Origin: Acinetobacter colistiniresistens
GTDB taxonomy: Bacteria > Pseudomonadota > Gammaproteobacteria > Pseudomonadales > Moraxellaceae
Reading direction: 5' to 3'
Assembly: GCF_024582815.1 (NCBI RefSeq)
Contig: NZ_CP102099.1
Coordinates: forward strand, 3,038,001-3,102,000
DNA: 64,000 nt
This document shows, piece by piece, positions 28,087 to 36,999 of this stretch. Below the pieces are notes generated by a model. The model was given only the letters and a program-made list of their open reading frames with translations. It searched no databases and was not told the DNA's origin. Position 1 is the first letter of the stretch, and every line of letters begins with the position of its first letter. Made by a program: the position numbers and the translations under genes.

Positions 28087-28818
28087 TTATGCATCTTGTG
28101 GATGATCAAGTCGATAACCCACCCCTCGCACATTGATTAACATCTGTTGCAAACCGTGTTCTTCCAGTTTTTTTCTCAGCTTACTTACATGGCTGTCGAC
28201 TGTGCGTTCCAAAGCATCACTATCTGACAGGCAGTGATTTAAAAGCTCACCTCGCGTAAAAACTTTATGTGGATGATCAATCATTTGCATTAATATTTTA
28301 TATTCGGTCAGGGTAAGGCTAAGCATGACTTTTTTGTCTTGTTGATGAACATAGACACTATGAATATCGGTATTAATTTCGATGTTTTTATAGATGAGAT
28401 TTTTGTTGATGGGTTGACTGTTTTGCTGAGCCCGTCTTAGCACAGCCTGTACGCGCGCAACGACCTCATTCGGATTAAAAGGCTTGACCACAAAGTCATC
28501 TGCACCAATTCTTAATGCCATCACCTTATCAATATCCTGATCAAGTGCAGTCAACATAATGACTGGGGTTTGTGCCTTTTGACGAATTTTATTGAGCACA
28601 TCCCAACCATTCAGTTCAGGCAATTTAATATCGAGTAGAATTAAATCAATCGGTTGTGCAGCGTGTGTTTCAATGGCTTGCTTACCATTCATGGCACGAA
28701 TCACGCGCATACCTTCGCGTTTGAGATAGTGTTCGATAATATCGCCTATCTCATACTCATCCTCGACTACGAGAATCAACTTATCCTGACAATCAAAAGA
28801 AAAAGAATGCTCAAACAT
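28087..28818 (-). CDS. adeR: Response regulator AdeR
   Basis: A 243-residue OmpR-type regulator. Receiver domain with acidic pocket VVEDEYEIGD, phospho-acceptor Asp in LILLDIKLPE (about residue 63) and KPFNP. C-terminal winged helix with VDSHVSKLRKKLEEHG and VRGVGYRLD. Start chosen at ATG 28818 (MFEHSFSF), matching the known AdeR N-terminus; an ATG two codons upstream is possible. It is divergent from adeABC, whose expression it should activate. Confidence 0.93.
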   Translation of the reverse strand: MFEHSFSFDCQDKLILVVEDEYEIGDIIEHYLKREGMRVIRAMNGKQAIETHAAQPIDLILLDIKLPELNGWDVLNKIRQKAQTPVIMLTALDQDIDKVMALRIGADDFVVKPFNPNEVVARVQAVLRRAQQNSQPINKNLIYKNIEINTDIHSVYVHQQDKKVMLSLTLTEYKILMQMIDHPHKVFTRGELLNHCLSDSDALERTVDSHVSKLRKKLEEHGLQQMLINVRGVGYRLDHPQDA

Positions 28819-28875
28819 AACCATCTTGGCAAATAAAACAATCTATTCATCATACGATGATTTATCTGTAAATCT

Positions 28876-28894
28876 CCACACTTTTTCCATACTT
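28876..28894. promoter_or_regulatory. Direct repeat in the adeR-adeA spacer, candidate AdeR site
   Basis: CCACACTT and CCATACTT are spaced 11 bases start to start, one helical turn apart, a layout typical for OmpR-family regulators. The spacer is only 143 bases long. AdeR of A. baumannii is known to bind a direct repeat in this region; that this is the equivalent is inferred. Confidence 0.45.
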
Positions 28895-28961
28895 CCCCGA
28901 TGTTGGTTACACAAAGCTGGAAAATAATAGCAGCATCAAAAACTCCCAAGGTTTGGACAGA

Positions 28962-30107
28962 ATGCAAAAGCATCTATTACTTCCATTATTTTTATCCATC
29001 GGGCTTGTATTACAAGGCTGTGGTTCTGAACAGGCGAAGCCCGCTGAGACGCCCCCAGCAAAAGTGAGTGTGTTAAATATTCAACCGCAATCTGTGAATT
29101 TTAGCGAAAACCTTCCTGCTCGCGTACAAGCATTCCGAACTGCTGAAATCCGACCTCAGGTGGGTGGCATTATTGAAAAAGTCTTATTCAGACAAGGCAG
29201 TGAAGTCAAAGCTGGACAAGCATTGTATAAAATTAATGCAGAGACCTTCCAGGCAGATGTAAATAGTAATCGTGCTTCACTCAACAAAGCTGAAGCTGAA
29301 GTGGCACGTTTAAAAGTTCAGTTAGAGCGCTATGAACAATTGCTACCAAGTAATGCAATCAGTAAACAAGAAGTCAGTAATGCACAGGCTGAATATCGTC
29401 AAGCCTTAGCAGATGTTGCACAGATGAAAGCTTTGCTCACTCGCCAAAACCTGAATCTGCAATATGCTACTGTTCGCGCTCCGATCTCGGGTCGTATCGG
29501 GCAATCATTTGTCACTGAAGGTGCATTGGTGAGTCAGGGTGATGCCAATACCATGGCAACCGTACAACAGATTGATAAAGTTTATGTCGATGTAAAACAG
29601 TCGATTAGTGAATATGAACATTTGCAAGCCGCATTACAAAGTGGTGAGTTAGCCGCCAATAATGAAAAAACCGTGCGGATTTCAAATAGCCACGGCAAAC
29701 CTTATAACGTCACTGCCAAGATGCTGTTTGAAGATATCAATGTCGATCCAGAAACAGGTGATGTCACTATTCGAATTGAGGTGCACAACCCAGAACGTAA
29801 ACTTCTTCCAGGCATGTATGTACGTGTCAGCATTGACCGTGCTTCAGTTCCTCAAGCTTTACTGATTCCAGCCCAAGCGATTCAACGCAATATTAACGGC
29901 GATCCTCAAGTTTATGTGATCAATGCCAAAGGTTCAGCAGATATTCGTCCAGTTGAACTGGGACAACAATATGATCAGTTCTATATCGCCAATAAAGGCC
30001 TTAAAACAGGCGATAAAGTGGTTGTAGAAGGTGTTGAGCGTATTCAACCCAATCAAAAACTTGAAATAAGTCCGTGGAAAGTACCCGCAACATTAGGAGC
30101 TCAATGA
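28962..30107 (+). CDS. adeA: RND efflux periplasmic adaptor AdeA
   Basis: A 381-residue membrane fusion protein. Lipobox LQGC puts the lipidated Cys at residue 20. Biotinyl-lipoyl half motifs (RPQVGGIIEKVLFRQGSEVKAG and VRAPISGRIG) flank a coiled-coil hairpin. Beta-barrel and membrane-proximal domains follow. It links the inner-membrane pump AdeB with the outer-membrane channel. The start is ATG 28962; the longer frame starts TTG. The stop overlaps the first possible adeB ATG. Confidence 0.93.
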   Translation: MQKHLLLPLFLSIGLVLQGCGSEQAKPAETPPAKVSVLNIQPQSVNFSENLPARVQAFRTAEIRPQVGGIIEKVLFRQGSEVKAGQALYKINAETFQADVNSNRASLNKAEAEVARLKVQLERYEQLLPSNAISKQEVSNAQAEYRQALADVAQMKALLTRQNLNLQYATVRAPISGRIGQSFVTEGALVSQGDANTMATVQQIDKVYVDVKQSISEYEHLQAALQSGELAANNEKTVRISNSHGKPYNVTAKMLFEDINVDPETGDVTIRIEVHNPERKLLPGMYVRVSIDRASVPQALLIPAQAIQRNINGDPQVYVINAKGSADIRPVELGQQYDQFYIANKGLKTGDKVVVEGVERIQPNQKLEISPWKVPATLGAQ

Positions 30108-33100
30108 TGATGTCACAATTCTTCATTCGTCGCCCTGTATTTGCATGGGTGATTGCAATTTTTATTATTTTATTTGGGGTTCTAAGTATTCCCAAATTAC
30201 CGATTGCCCGCTTTCCAAGTGTGGCACCGCCTCAAGTCAACATTACTGCGGTATATCCGGGTGCAACTCCTAAAACCATCAATGACAGCGTTGTGACTTT
30301 GATCGAACGGGAATTATCTGGGGTTAAAAACCTGCTTTACTATAGCGCGACTACAGATACCTCTGGTACGGCTCAGATTTCTGCGACCTTTAAACCAGGT
30401 ACTGATGTTGAAATGGCTCAGGTCGATGTCCAAAACAAGATCAAGGCAGTTGAAGCACGTCTACCTCAAGTGGTTCGCCAACAAGGTTTGCAAGTAGAAG
30501 CCTCCTCATCTGGTTTCTTGATGTTGGTCGGTGTCAATTCTCCCAGTGGTCAGTATTCTGAAGTTGATCTCAGTGACTATTTAGTCCGTAATGTGGTGGA
30601 AGAACTGAAACGTGTTGAAGGTGTCGGTAAAGTCCAATCCTTCGGTGCTGAAAAAGCCATGCGGATCTGGGTTGATCCAAATAAACTGGTGTCCTATGGA
30701 CTGTCGATTAGTGATGTCAACAATGCCATCCGTGAAAATAACGTCGAGATTGCGCCAGGTCGACTGGGAGACCTCCCTGCTGCCAAAGGTCAACTGATTA
30801 CCGTTCCACTCTCGGCACAAGGCCAATTAGGGAATGTTGAACAGTTTAAAAATATCAGCCTTAAAAGTAAGACCAGTGGTAGTGTGATTAAACTATCTGA
30901 CGTTGCTAATGTGGAGATGGGTTCACAAGCCTATAACTTTGCAATTCTAGAAAATGGTAAACCTGCCACTGCTGCCGCGATTCAGCTTAGCCCAGGTGCC
31001 AATGCAGTAAAAACGGCTGAAGGCGTCAGAGCAAAAATTGAAGAATTAAAACTCAATTTACCTGAAGGCATGCAATTTAGTATTCCTTATGACACAGCGC
31101 CTTTCGTAAAAATTTCAATCGAAAAAGTGATTCATACTTTACTTGAAGCCATGGTTCTGGTTTTCATTGTAATGTATCTATTCCTGCATAATGTTCGCTA
31201 TACCCTAATTCCAGCGATTGTTGCACCGATTGCTTTGTTGGGTACCTTTGCGGTGATGTTACTTGCAGGCTTCTCGATTAATGTGCTGACCATGTTTGGT
31301 ATGGTGCTCGCGATCGGGATTATCGTCGACGATGCAATTGTAGTGGTGGAAAACGTCGAAAGGATTATGGCAACTGAAGGTCTGCCACCGAAAGAAGCCA
31401 CCTCCAAAGCCATGAAAGAAATCACCAGTCCAATTATTGGTATTACCTTAGTTCTAGCGGCGGTGTTTTTACCAATGGCTTTTGCCAGTGGTTCGGTCGG
31501 GATTATCTATCAACAATTCACCTTAACCATGTCAGTGTCCATTCTGTTCTCTGCGTTATTGGCATTGATCTTAACCCCTGCACTATGTGCCACGATTTTG
31601 AAACCAATCGATGGCCACCATCAAAAGAAAGGTTTCTTTGCGTGGTTTGATCGTAGCTTTGATAAAGTCACCAAAAAATATGAATTGATCCTGCTGAAAG
31701 TGGTCAAACATAGTATTCCAATGATGGCGATCTTTGCGGTGATTACAGGTCTTACCTTTGCAGGTATGAAATATTGGCCAACAGCATTCATGCCTGAAGA
31801 AGATCAGGGCTGGTTCATGACCTCATTCCAATTGCCTTCGGATGCAACTGCAGAAAGAACGCGAGGCGTGGTAAATGAGTTTGAAAACAGCTTAAAAGAC
31901 AATCCAAATGTAAAAAGTAACACTACGATTATGGGTTGGGGCTTTAGTGGTGCTGGACAAAACGTTGCTGTCGCGTTCACGACACTGAATGATTTTAAAG
32001 ACCGTACTGCAACTGCAACCGAGATGACCAACTCCGTCAATAAGACCATGGCACATAGCAAAGAAGGCGCGACCATGGCTGTACTTCCACCAGCTATTGA
32101 TGAACTTGGGACTTTTGCCGGTTTCAGCTTACGTTTACAAGATCGAGCAAATTTAGGTATGCCTGCGCTTTTAGCTGCACAAGACCAGTTAATGCAAATG
32201 GCAGCCAAAAATAAGAAGTTCTATATGGTCTGGAATGAAGGCTTACCGCAAGGTGACAATATTTCTTTAAAAATTGACCGTGCTAAATTGAATGTTCTTG
32301 GTGTGAAATTCTCTGACGTTTCTGACATCATTTCAACCTCAATGGGTTCGATGTATATCAATGACTTCCCAAATCAGGGACGTATGCAACAAGTGATTGT
32401 GCAAGTTGATGCTAAATCCCGGATGCAATTAAAAGATATTTTGAATCTGAAAGTGATGGGTTCAAATGGACAATTGGTCTCTTTATCTGAAGTGGTCACA
32501 CCGCAATGGAATAAAGCGCCACAGCAATATAACCGCTATAACGGCCGCCCATCGTTAAGTATTGCAGGTATTCCAAACTTCGATACGTCATCAGGCGATG
32601 CCATGCGTGAAATGGAGAACCTGATTGCCAAATTACCAAAAGGCATCGGCTATGAATGGACCGGTATTTCACTGCAAGAAAAGCAATCTGAATCACAGAT
32701 GGCATTCTTACTTGCGCTCTCTATGCTGGTCGTATTTCTGGTTCTTGCTGCGCTTTATGAAAGTTGGGCCATTCCACTTTCAGTGATGCTGGTGGTGCCT
32801 TTGGGTATTTTTGGTGCCATCGTTGCGATTATGTCTCGTGGTTTGATGAATGATGTGTTCTTTAAAATTGGCCTGATTACCATTATCGGTTTATCGGCCA
32901 AGAATGCGATTCTGATTGTCGAATTTGCCAAGATGTTAAAAGAAGAAGGTATGAGTTTAATTGAGGCTACAGTTGCAGCAGCTAAACTTCGTTTACGTCC
33001 GATTCTGATGACTTCGCTGGCCTTTACCTGTGGTGTGATTCCATTGGTCATTGCTTCTGGTGCCAGTTCAGAAACACAGCATGCCTTAGGTACAGGTGTA

Positions 33101-33217
33101 TTTGGCGGCATGATTTCAGCGACGATTCTGGCGATCTTCTTTGTCCCCGTGTTCTTCATTTTCATTCTGGGTGCAGTTGAAAAGCTGTTTGCTTCGAAAA
33201 GCAAAAATCCATCTTAA
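30107..33217 (+). CDS. adeB: RND multidrug efflux transporter AdeB
   Basis: A 1,036-residue inner-membrane pump of the HAE1 family, the same length as AdeB. It starts FFIRRPVFAWVIAIF (TM1). The proton-relay pair is in GIIVDDAIVVVENVERI (TM4). Two large periplasmic loops with porter and docking domains follow TM1 and TM7, and the second half mirrors the first. Sequence is close to A. baumannii AdeB, which exports aminoglycosides, tetracyclines, tigecycline and others. Of three consecutive ATGs (30104, 30107, 30110) I chose the second, with AGGAG 8 bases upstream. Confidence 0.95.
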   Translation: MMSQFFIRRPVFAWVIAIFIILFGVLSIPKLPIARFPSVAPPQVNITAVYPGATPKTINDSVVTLIERELSGVKNLLYYSATTDTSGTAQISATFKPGTDVEMAQVDVQNKIKAVEARLPQVVRQQGLQVEASSSGFLMLVGVNSPSGQYSEVDLSDYLVRNVVEELKRVEGVGKVQSFGAEKAMRIWVDPNKLVSYGLSISDVNNAIRENNVEIAPGRLGDLPAAKGQLITVPLSAQGQLGNVEQFKNISLKSKTSGSVIKLSDVANVEMGSQAYNFAILENGKPATAAAIQLSPGANAVKTAEGVRAKIEELKLNLPEGMQFSIPYDTAPFVKISIEKVIHTLLEAMVLVFIVMYLFLHNVRYTLIPAIVAPIALLGTFAVMLLAGFSINVLTMFGMVLAIGIIVDDAIVVVENVERIMATEGLPPKEATSKAMKEITSPIIGITLVLAAVFLPMAFASGSVGIIYQQFTLTMSVSILFSALLALILTPALCATILKPIDGHHQKKGFFAWFDRSFDKVTKKYELILLKVVKHSIPMMAIFAVITGLTFAGMKYWPTAFMPEEDQGWFMTSFQLPSDATAERTRGVVNEFENSLKDNPNVKSNTTIMGWGFSGAGQNVAVAFTTLNDFKDRTATATEMTNSVNKTMAHSKEGATMAVLPPAIDELGTFAGFSLRLQDRANLGMPALLAAQDQLMQMAAKNKKFYMVWNEGLPQGDNISLKIDRAKLNVLGVKFSDVSDIISTSMGSMYINDFPNQGRMQQVIVQVDAKSRMQLKDILNLKVMGSNGQLVSLSEVVTPQWNKAPQQYNRYNGRPSLSIAGIPNFDTSSGDAMREMENLIAKLPKGIGYEWTGISLQEKQSESQMAFLLALSMLVVFLVLAALYESWAIPLSVMLVVPLGIFGAIVAIMSRGLMNDVFFKIGLITIIGLSAKNAILIVEFAKMLKEEGMSLIEATVAAAKLRLRPILMTSLAFTCGVIPLVIASGASSETQHALGTGVFGGMISATILAIFFVPVFFIFILGAVEKLFASKSKNPS

Positions 33218-33295
33218 CTGACAATGGGCAGAGGAAATCAACCTGTTTCCTCTGCCCCTGCTCTGCCTTCATTTTTATATTATTTGGAGAAGACC

Positions 33296-34699
33296 ATGTC
33301 TAAAACGACTGTCTTATCTCGTGGCCTGCTTGTTTCTACGCTTTCAATGGCCTTGACGGCATGTATGAATATGCAGGCACCCCAACCTGTGATCAAATCT
33401 GATATTCCACAAAATTTTACACAAACAGAAACTGGCTCTTCAATTGCCATTCAGGGCTATAAACAATTCTTTGCCGATGCACGTTTACTACAAGTGATTG
33501 ATATCAGTTTAAATAACAATCGTGACTTACGTACTGCAACACTGAATATTCAGCGTGCGCAGCAACAATATCAAATCAGCAAGAATGACCAGTTCCCCAC
33601 TATTGGTGCAAATGGCAGTGCAGTTCGACAGGTCAACCCTGCGGTGAACCCCAATAATCCTTACTCGACCTTTCAAGTGGGTCTTGGTGTGACCGCCTAT
33701 GAACTGGATTTCTGGGGGCGTGTACAAAGTCTAAAGGATGCGGCACTGAATAATTACTTTGCCACGCAAAGTGCCCGAGAAGCCACTCAAATTAGTTTAG
33801 TCAGCCAAGTGAGCCAAGCATGGCTAAATTATGCCTTTGCACAAGCCAATTTAGACCTTGCAGAACAGACCTTAAAAGCACAATTGGATTCCTATAACCT
33901 CAACAAAAAACGCTTTGATGTCGGGATTGATAGTGAAGTCCCTCTACGTCAGGCACAGATTTCAGTTGAAACGGCCCGAAATGATGTGGCGGCTTATAAG
34001 ACACAAGTTTCACAAGCACAAAACTTACTTAACTTATTGGCAGGTCAAGCCATTCCCCAGAACCTCCTGCCCAATCGTGCACTTCAGCGCATTACCGCGG
34101 AAACCAGATTTTCCACTGGCTTAAGCAGTGAATTACTGAATAATCGACCAGACCTCAAAGCTGCTGAATATCAACTTCGTGCCGCAGGTGCCAATATTGG
34201 CGCAGCCAAAGCACGTTTGTTCCCAACCATTAGCCTGACTGGATCAGCGGGATACGCTTCGAGCGATCTGAAAGATTTATTTAAGTCGGGTGGTTTTTCT
34301 TGGTCAGTTGGCCCAAGTATTGATGTTCCGATTTTTGATTGGGGCACCCGTAAAGCCAATATTAAAATTGCAGAAACTGAGCAAAAAATTGCCTTGTCTG
34401 ATTATGAAAAAGCCATTCAATCTGCTTTCCGAGAGGTCAATGATGCACTTGCTGCGCATGCCCATATTGAAGAACGTTTAAGTGCACAACGCCGTTTGGT
34501 CTCAGCAACCGATACGACCTATAAATTATCTACGGCTCGGTTTAGAGCGGGTATTGATAGTTATTTAACAGTTTTGGACGCACAACGTTCTGCATATGCA
34601 GCCCAACAAGGTTTATTGATGCTGGAACAAACCAAATTGAATAATCAGATCGAATTGTATAAAGCGCTCGGTGGTGGTTTTTCTAGACCAGCAGCTTAG
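33296..34699 (+). CDS. adeC: Outer-membrane efflux channel AdeC
   Basis: A 467-residue OprM/TolC-type lipoprotein. Lipobox ALTAC puts the lipidated Cys at about residue 23. Two OEP repeats (about 70-260 and 280-465) carry the helical barrel; NNRPDLKAAEYQLRAAGANIG marks the second. It completes the AdeABC tripartite pump, 78 bases after adeB. Start ATG 33296 has GGAG 8 bases upstream; the frame opens further upstream but has no better start. Many A. baumannii strains lack adeC; here it is present. Confidence 0.9.
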   Translation: MSKTTVLSRGLLVSTLSMALTACMNMQAPQPVIKSDIPQNFTQTETGSSIAIQGYKQFFADARLLQVIDISLNNNRDLRTATLNIQRAQQQYQISKNDQFPTIGANGSAVRQVNPAVNPNNPYSTFQVGLGVTAYELDFWGRVQSLKDAALNNYFATQSAREATQISLVSQVSQAWLNYAFAQANLDLAEQTLKAQLDSYNLNKKRFDVGIDSEVPLRQAQISVETARNDVAAYKTQVSQAQNLLNLLAGQAIPQNLLPNRALQRITAETRFSTGLSSELLNNRPDLKAAEYQLRAAGANIGAAKARLFPTISLTGSAGYASSDLKDLFKSGGFSWSVGPSIDVPIFDWGTRKANIKIAETEQKIALSDYEKAIQSAFREVNDALAAHAHIEERLSAQRRLVSATDTTYKLSTARFRAGIDSYLTVLDAQRSAYAAQQGLLMLEQTKLNNQIELYKALGGGFSRPAA

Positions 34700-34794
34700 C
34701 GTTCTATTTTGCACCCAAATTCTAGTTAAGACATCTCGCAATTTTTTATTTGAAATTAAACATTTTGTTTTAACTAGAAAATTTAAATTATTTA

Positions 34795-35768
34795 ACCCGA
34801 ATCGCGGATAAGAAATTGACTTGAAAAATAAGAGGACTAGAGCCATCAGTTGAGTTACCACACCAAACTCACAACTCTAGTCCTGATGTTCAATAGTACC
34901 GAATTATTCTGCGTAATTGATGATTTTTTTCTTAAATTTGAATCAACTTATTGGGAGTTTCTCAAACAAAACTGTGGTTCCTTAAGAATCAGAACTGCTC
35001 AACTCAAAATTTCAGAAATCTGCTTTATTGCCATTTGGTACAAATGCTCTCATTTCAATAATTTCAAAGCCTTTTTCACCTGGTTAAAAGAAGATAAAAG
35101 CCATTTATTTAAGTACTTGCCTTGCTATCAAAGGATGATTCATCTGATCAATATGCACCAATTGGCCCTACACGCTTTACATGTGGCGCTGATGAAAGAC
35201 CAAACTACACAATATTTATGGATTGATTCAACAACTCTGCCAGTTTGTAAAAATCAACGGATTCAGCGTCATAAATCATTAGTCCAAATTGCATCACGTG
35301 GTAGAAGCTCAATGGGCTGGTTTTATGGCTGTAAATTACATATTGCGATGAATCAATTTGGTGAAATTGCCTGTTCTGCTTTATCGAATGGACATGTTGC
35401 TGACATAAAAATGGTTGAGCAATTGGTTGCTGGTATAGAAGCAAAACTTTACGGGGATCGAGGTTACATCAGCCAAGAATTAAAAATCAGATTGAAAGAT
35501 CAAGGTATTGATTTAATTACTTATCATCGAAAGAATATGCAGGCTATTCAACTCTGTGCATCAGATGAATATCACCTAAGACAACGCAATAAGATAGAAA
35601 CATTATTCAGTTTATTGAAGGGGCAATACAATTTAGTGACGAGTAAAGCACGTAGTATTCATGGATTTCTTGGAGGAATTTATGCCTCGCTATGCGCATA
35701 TCAATTAACCCATCAAAATAAGCCAACAATTCAAATTAAGGAATCATCGGCTTAAGCAGGATCCGGGT
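34795..35768 (+). mobile_element. IS982-family insertion sequence
   Basis: A 974-bp element with imperfect terminal inverted repeats (left ACCCGAATC, right complement ACCCGGATC). It is flanked by a 6-bp direct repeat TATTTA at 34789-34794 and 35769-35774, the expected target duplication. One transposase gene fills it. It lies between adeC and the broken Ntn-hydrolase gene. The element appears intact and recent. Confidence 0.85.
34886..35755 (+). CDS. IS982-family transposase
   Basis: A 289-residue DDE transposase. IDSTTLPVCKNQRIQRHK gives the first Asp, LYGDRGYISQEL the second, and RNKIETLFSLLKGQ the Glu. N-terminal FNSTELFCVIDDFF is typical of the family. Start ATG 34886 was chosen; 12 upstream residues open only at a TTG. 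No frameshift. Confidence 0.9.
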   Translation: MFNSTELFCVIDDFFLKFESTYWEFLKQNCGSLRIRTAQLKISEICFIAIWYKCSHFNNFKAFFTWLKEDKSHLFKYLPCYQRMIHLINMHQLALHALHVALMKDQTTQYLWIDSTTLPVCKNQRIQRHKSLVQIASRGRSSMGWFYGCKLHIAMNQFGEIACSALSNGHVADIKMVEQLVAGIEAKLYGDRGYISQELKIRLKDQGIDLITYHRKNMQAIQLCASDEYHLRQRNKIETLFSLLKGQYNLVTSKARSIHGFLGGIYASLCAYQLTHQNKPTIQIKESSA

Positions 35769-36497
35769 TATTTATGATTCCAATAATTTAGGTTATCAGG
35801 AACATGGGAGGGCAAAATATGATTAGGAATATGCAAAACAAGGCCGTCTCCTGTTTTACAGGACTGGATATATAAATCAAATGAAGTCGTGATACTTGGG
35901 TCAATTGAAGCATGTGTCACAAATATTTCTTTGAGCTTGGAAATGTAGTAATCGATAAATTCTTGTTGTTTTTCAAAATCAGCCATAGATTTTAGGTTGC
36001 GTTGAAACTCTTGTAAAGTGCTCATATCAGGTGGAATATTAAAACATGATATATCCACCTCCCACTCCATGATTTCATACAAATATAGAGAAGTTTGATT
36101 CCTTGTGTCACTATCAAAATCTTGTTGGAAAAAGGGCTGCATGGGAATTGAATATAATAAGGTTTTTCTCCATTAAACATTGAAAATATAATGGTATTAT
36201 TTTTTAAAAATTCTATAGGGACTCCCTCTAATAATCTTCTTATGATTTCTAAGTAAATTATATTGATATGCTTGATCTCTGTGTCACTTTCTTTAATATT
36301 TGTAAAATATTGCATAACACGATTCAAAAGGTAGTTTCTCCAGAGCTTATAAGTGCTCCTCTACACCATAACCTTACTTTTTGTTCATTATCATGAAATA
36401 AATACATTCTTCCTGTTTCTACATCACATTTCATAGCACGTTTATCTGCTGCAATGAGTATACAGTCGCCCAAATGGGCTGAGAGGATCATCGTCAT
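35768..36497 (-). pseudogene. Frameshifted HslV/proteasome-beta-like (Ntn-hydrolase) gene, locus 1 copy
   Basis: Three overlapping frames on the minus strand join into one protein of about 243 residues. Segment 1 starts at ATG 36497 (MTMILSAHLGDCILIAADKR) and stops at a TGA by the A-run at 36326-36329; restoring one base continues into LNRVMQYFTNI. A second -1 shift at 36143-36145 joins QFP to MQPFFQQDFDSD. The reconstructed protein aligns along its length with the intact gene at 55,155. Both begin Met-Thr, as in HslV where Thr1 is the nucleophile, then have a hydrophobic strand ending AAD. The stop codon straddles the IS982 target duplication but is restored. Lesions are seen; loss of function is inferred. 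Confidence 0.7.
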
Positions 36498-36562
36498 AAT
36501 TAGTCTAAAAATTCCTTTTCCATGATATTATCCACCAACCATTTCACAATATAGGAACAATA

Positions 36563-36997
36563 ATGGCTGGTGGTTCACGAATTTTAATCAATGATCAGGG
36601 TATAACAATATCAACTGGCGGACAAATTTTATATCAAGCTGGACAACATAAATTTGATGGTGGAAAGAAAGTTAAAGCTGAAATTCCATCTCTTCCTCTT
36701 ATTAACCCAACCAATGTATTTACCAATAAATGGGATTTTTATGATTTATTTTATGAAATAGATTTTTCAAATGTAAAATATAAACTAATCAACAATAAAA
36801 ATCATACCTATGTCTCTGGTGGACTAGATGAACATGGCCGCACACAACGTATAACCACATCTAAAAATGAACATTATGACCTCCTCATAGGAACAGATGA
36901 TGAGTGGACTGTTTCAATAGATGATGAAAGTGACGATATTGATTTTCAATATGACTGTAGTTGTGGATCACATAAAGACCATGAGGACGAGATATAA
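36563..36997 (+). CDS. Stand-alone VgrG-tip-like protein (DUF2345 C-terminus), locus 1
   Basis: A 144-residue protein. Residues 1-50 (AGGSRILINDQGITISTGG, then YQAGQHKFDGG) match the last needle segment of VgrG, where vgrG at 1,012 has VKAGQHLFMGGAS. The rest may be a small beta domain, ending in an acidic Cys-containing tail (CSCGSHKDHEDEI). It could act as a tip extension that docks the following effector onto a VgrG spike. Good ribosome binding site (AGGA, 7 bases). Two bases separate it from the effector gene. Divergent from the Ntn-like pseudogene. Confidence 0.7.
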   Translation: MAGGSRILINDQGITISTGGQILYQAGQHKFDGGKKVKAEIPSLPLINPTNVFTNKWDFYDLFYEIDFSNVKYKLINNKNHTYVSGGLDEHGRTQRITTSKNEHYDLLIGTDDEWTVSIDDESDDIDFQYDCSCGSHKDHEDEI

Positions 36998-36999
36998 TT

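Noticed and set aside
31804..32208. Minus-strand frame opposite adeB
   Set aside because: Antisense shadow of an essential part of the pump gene.
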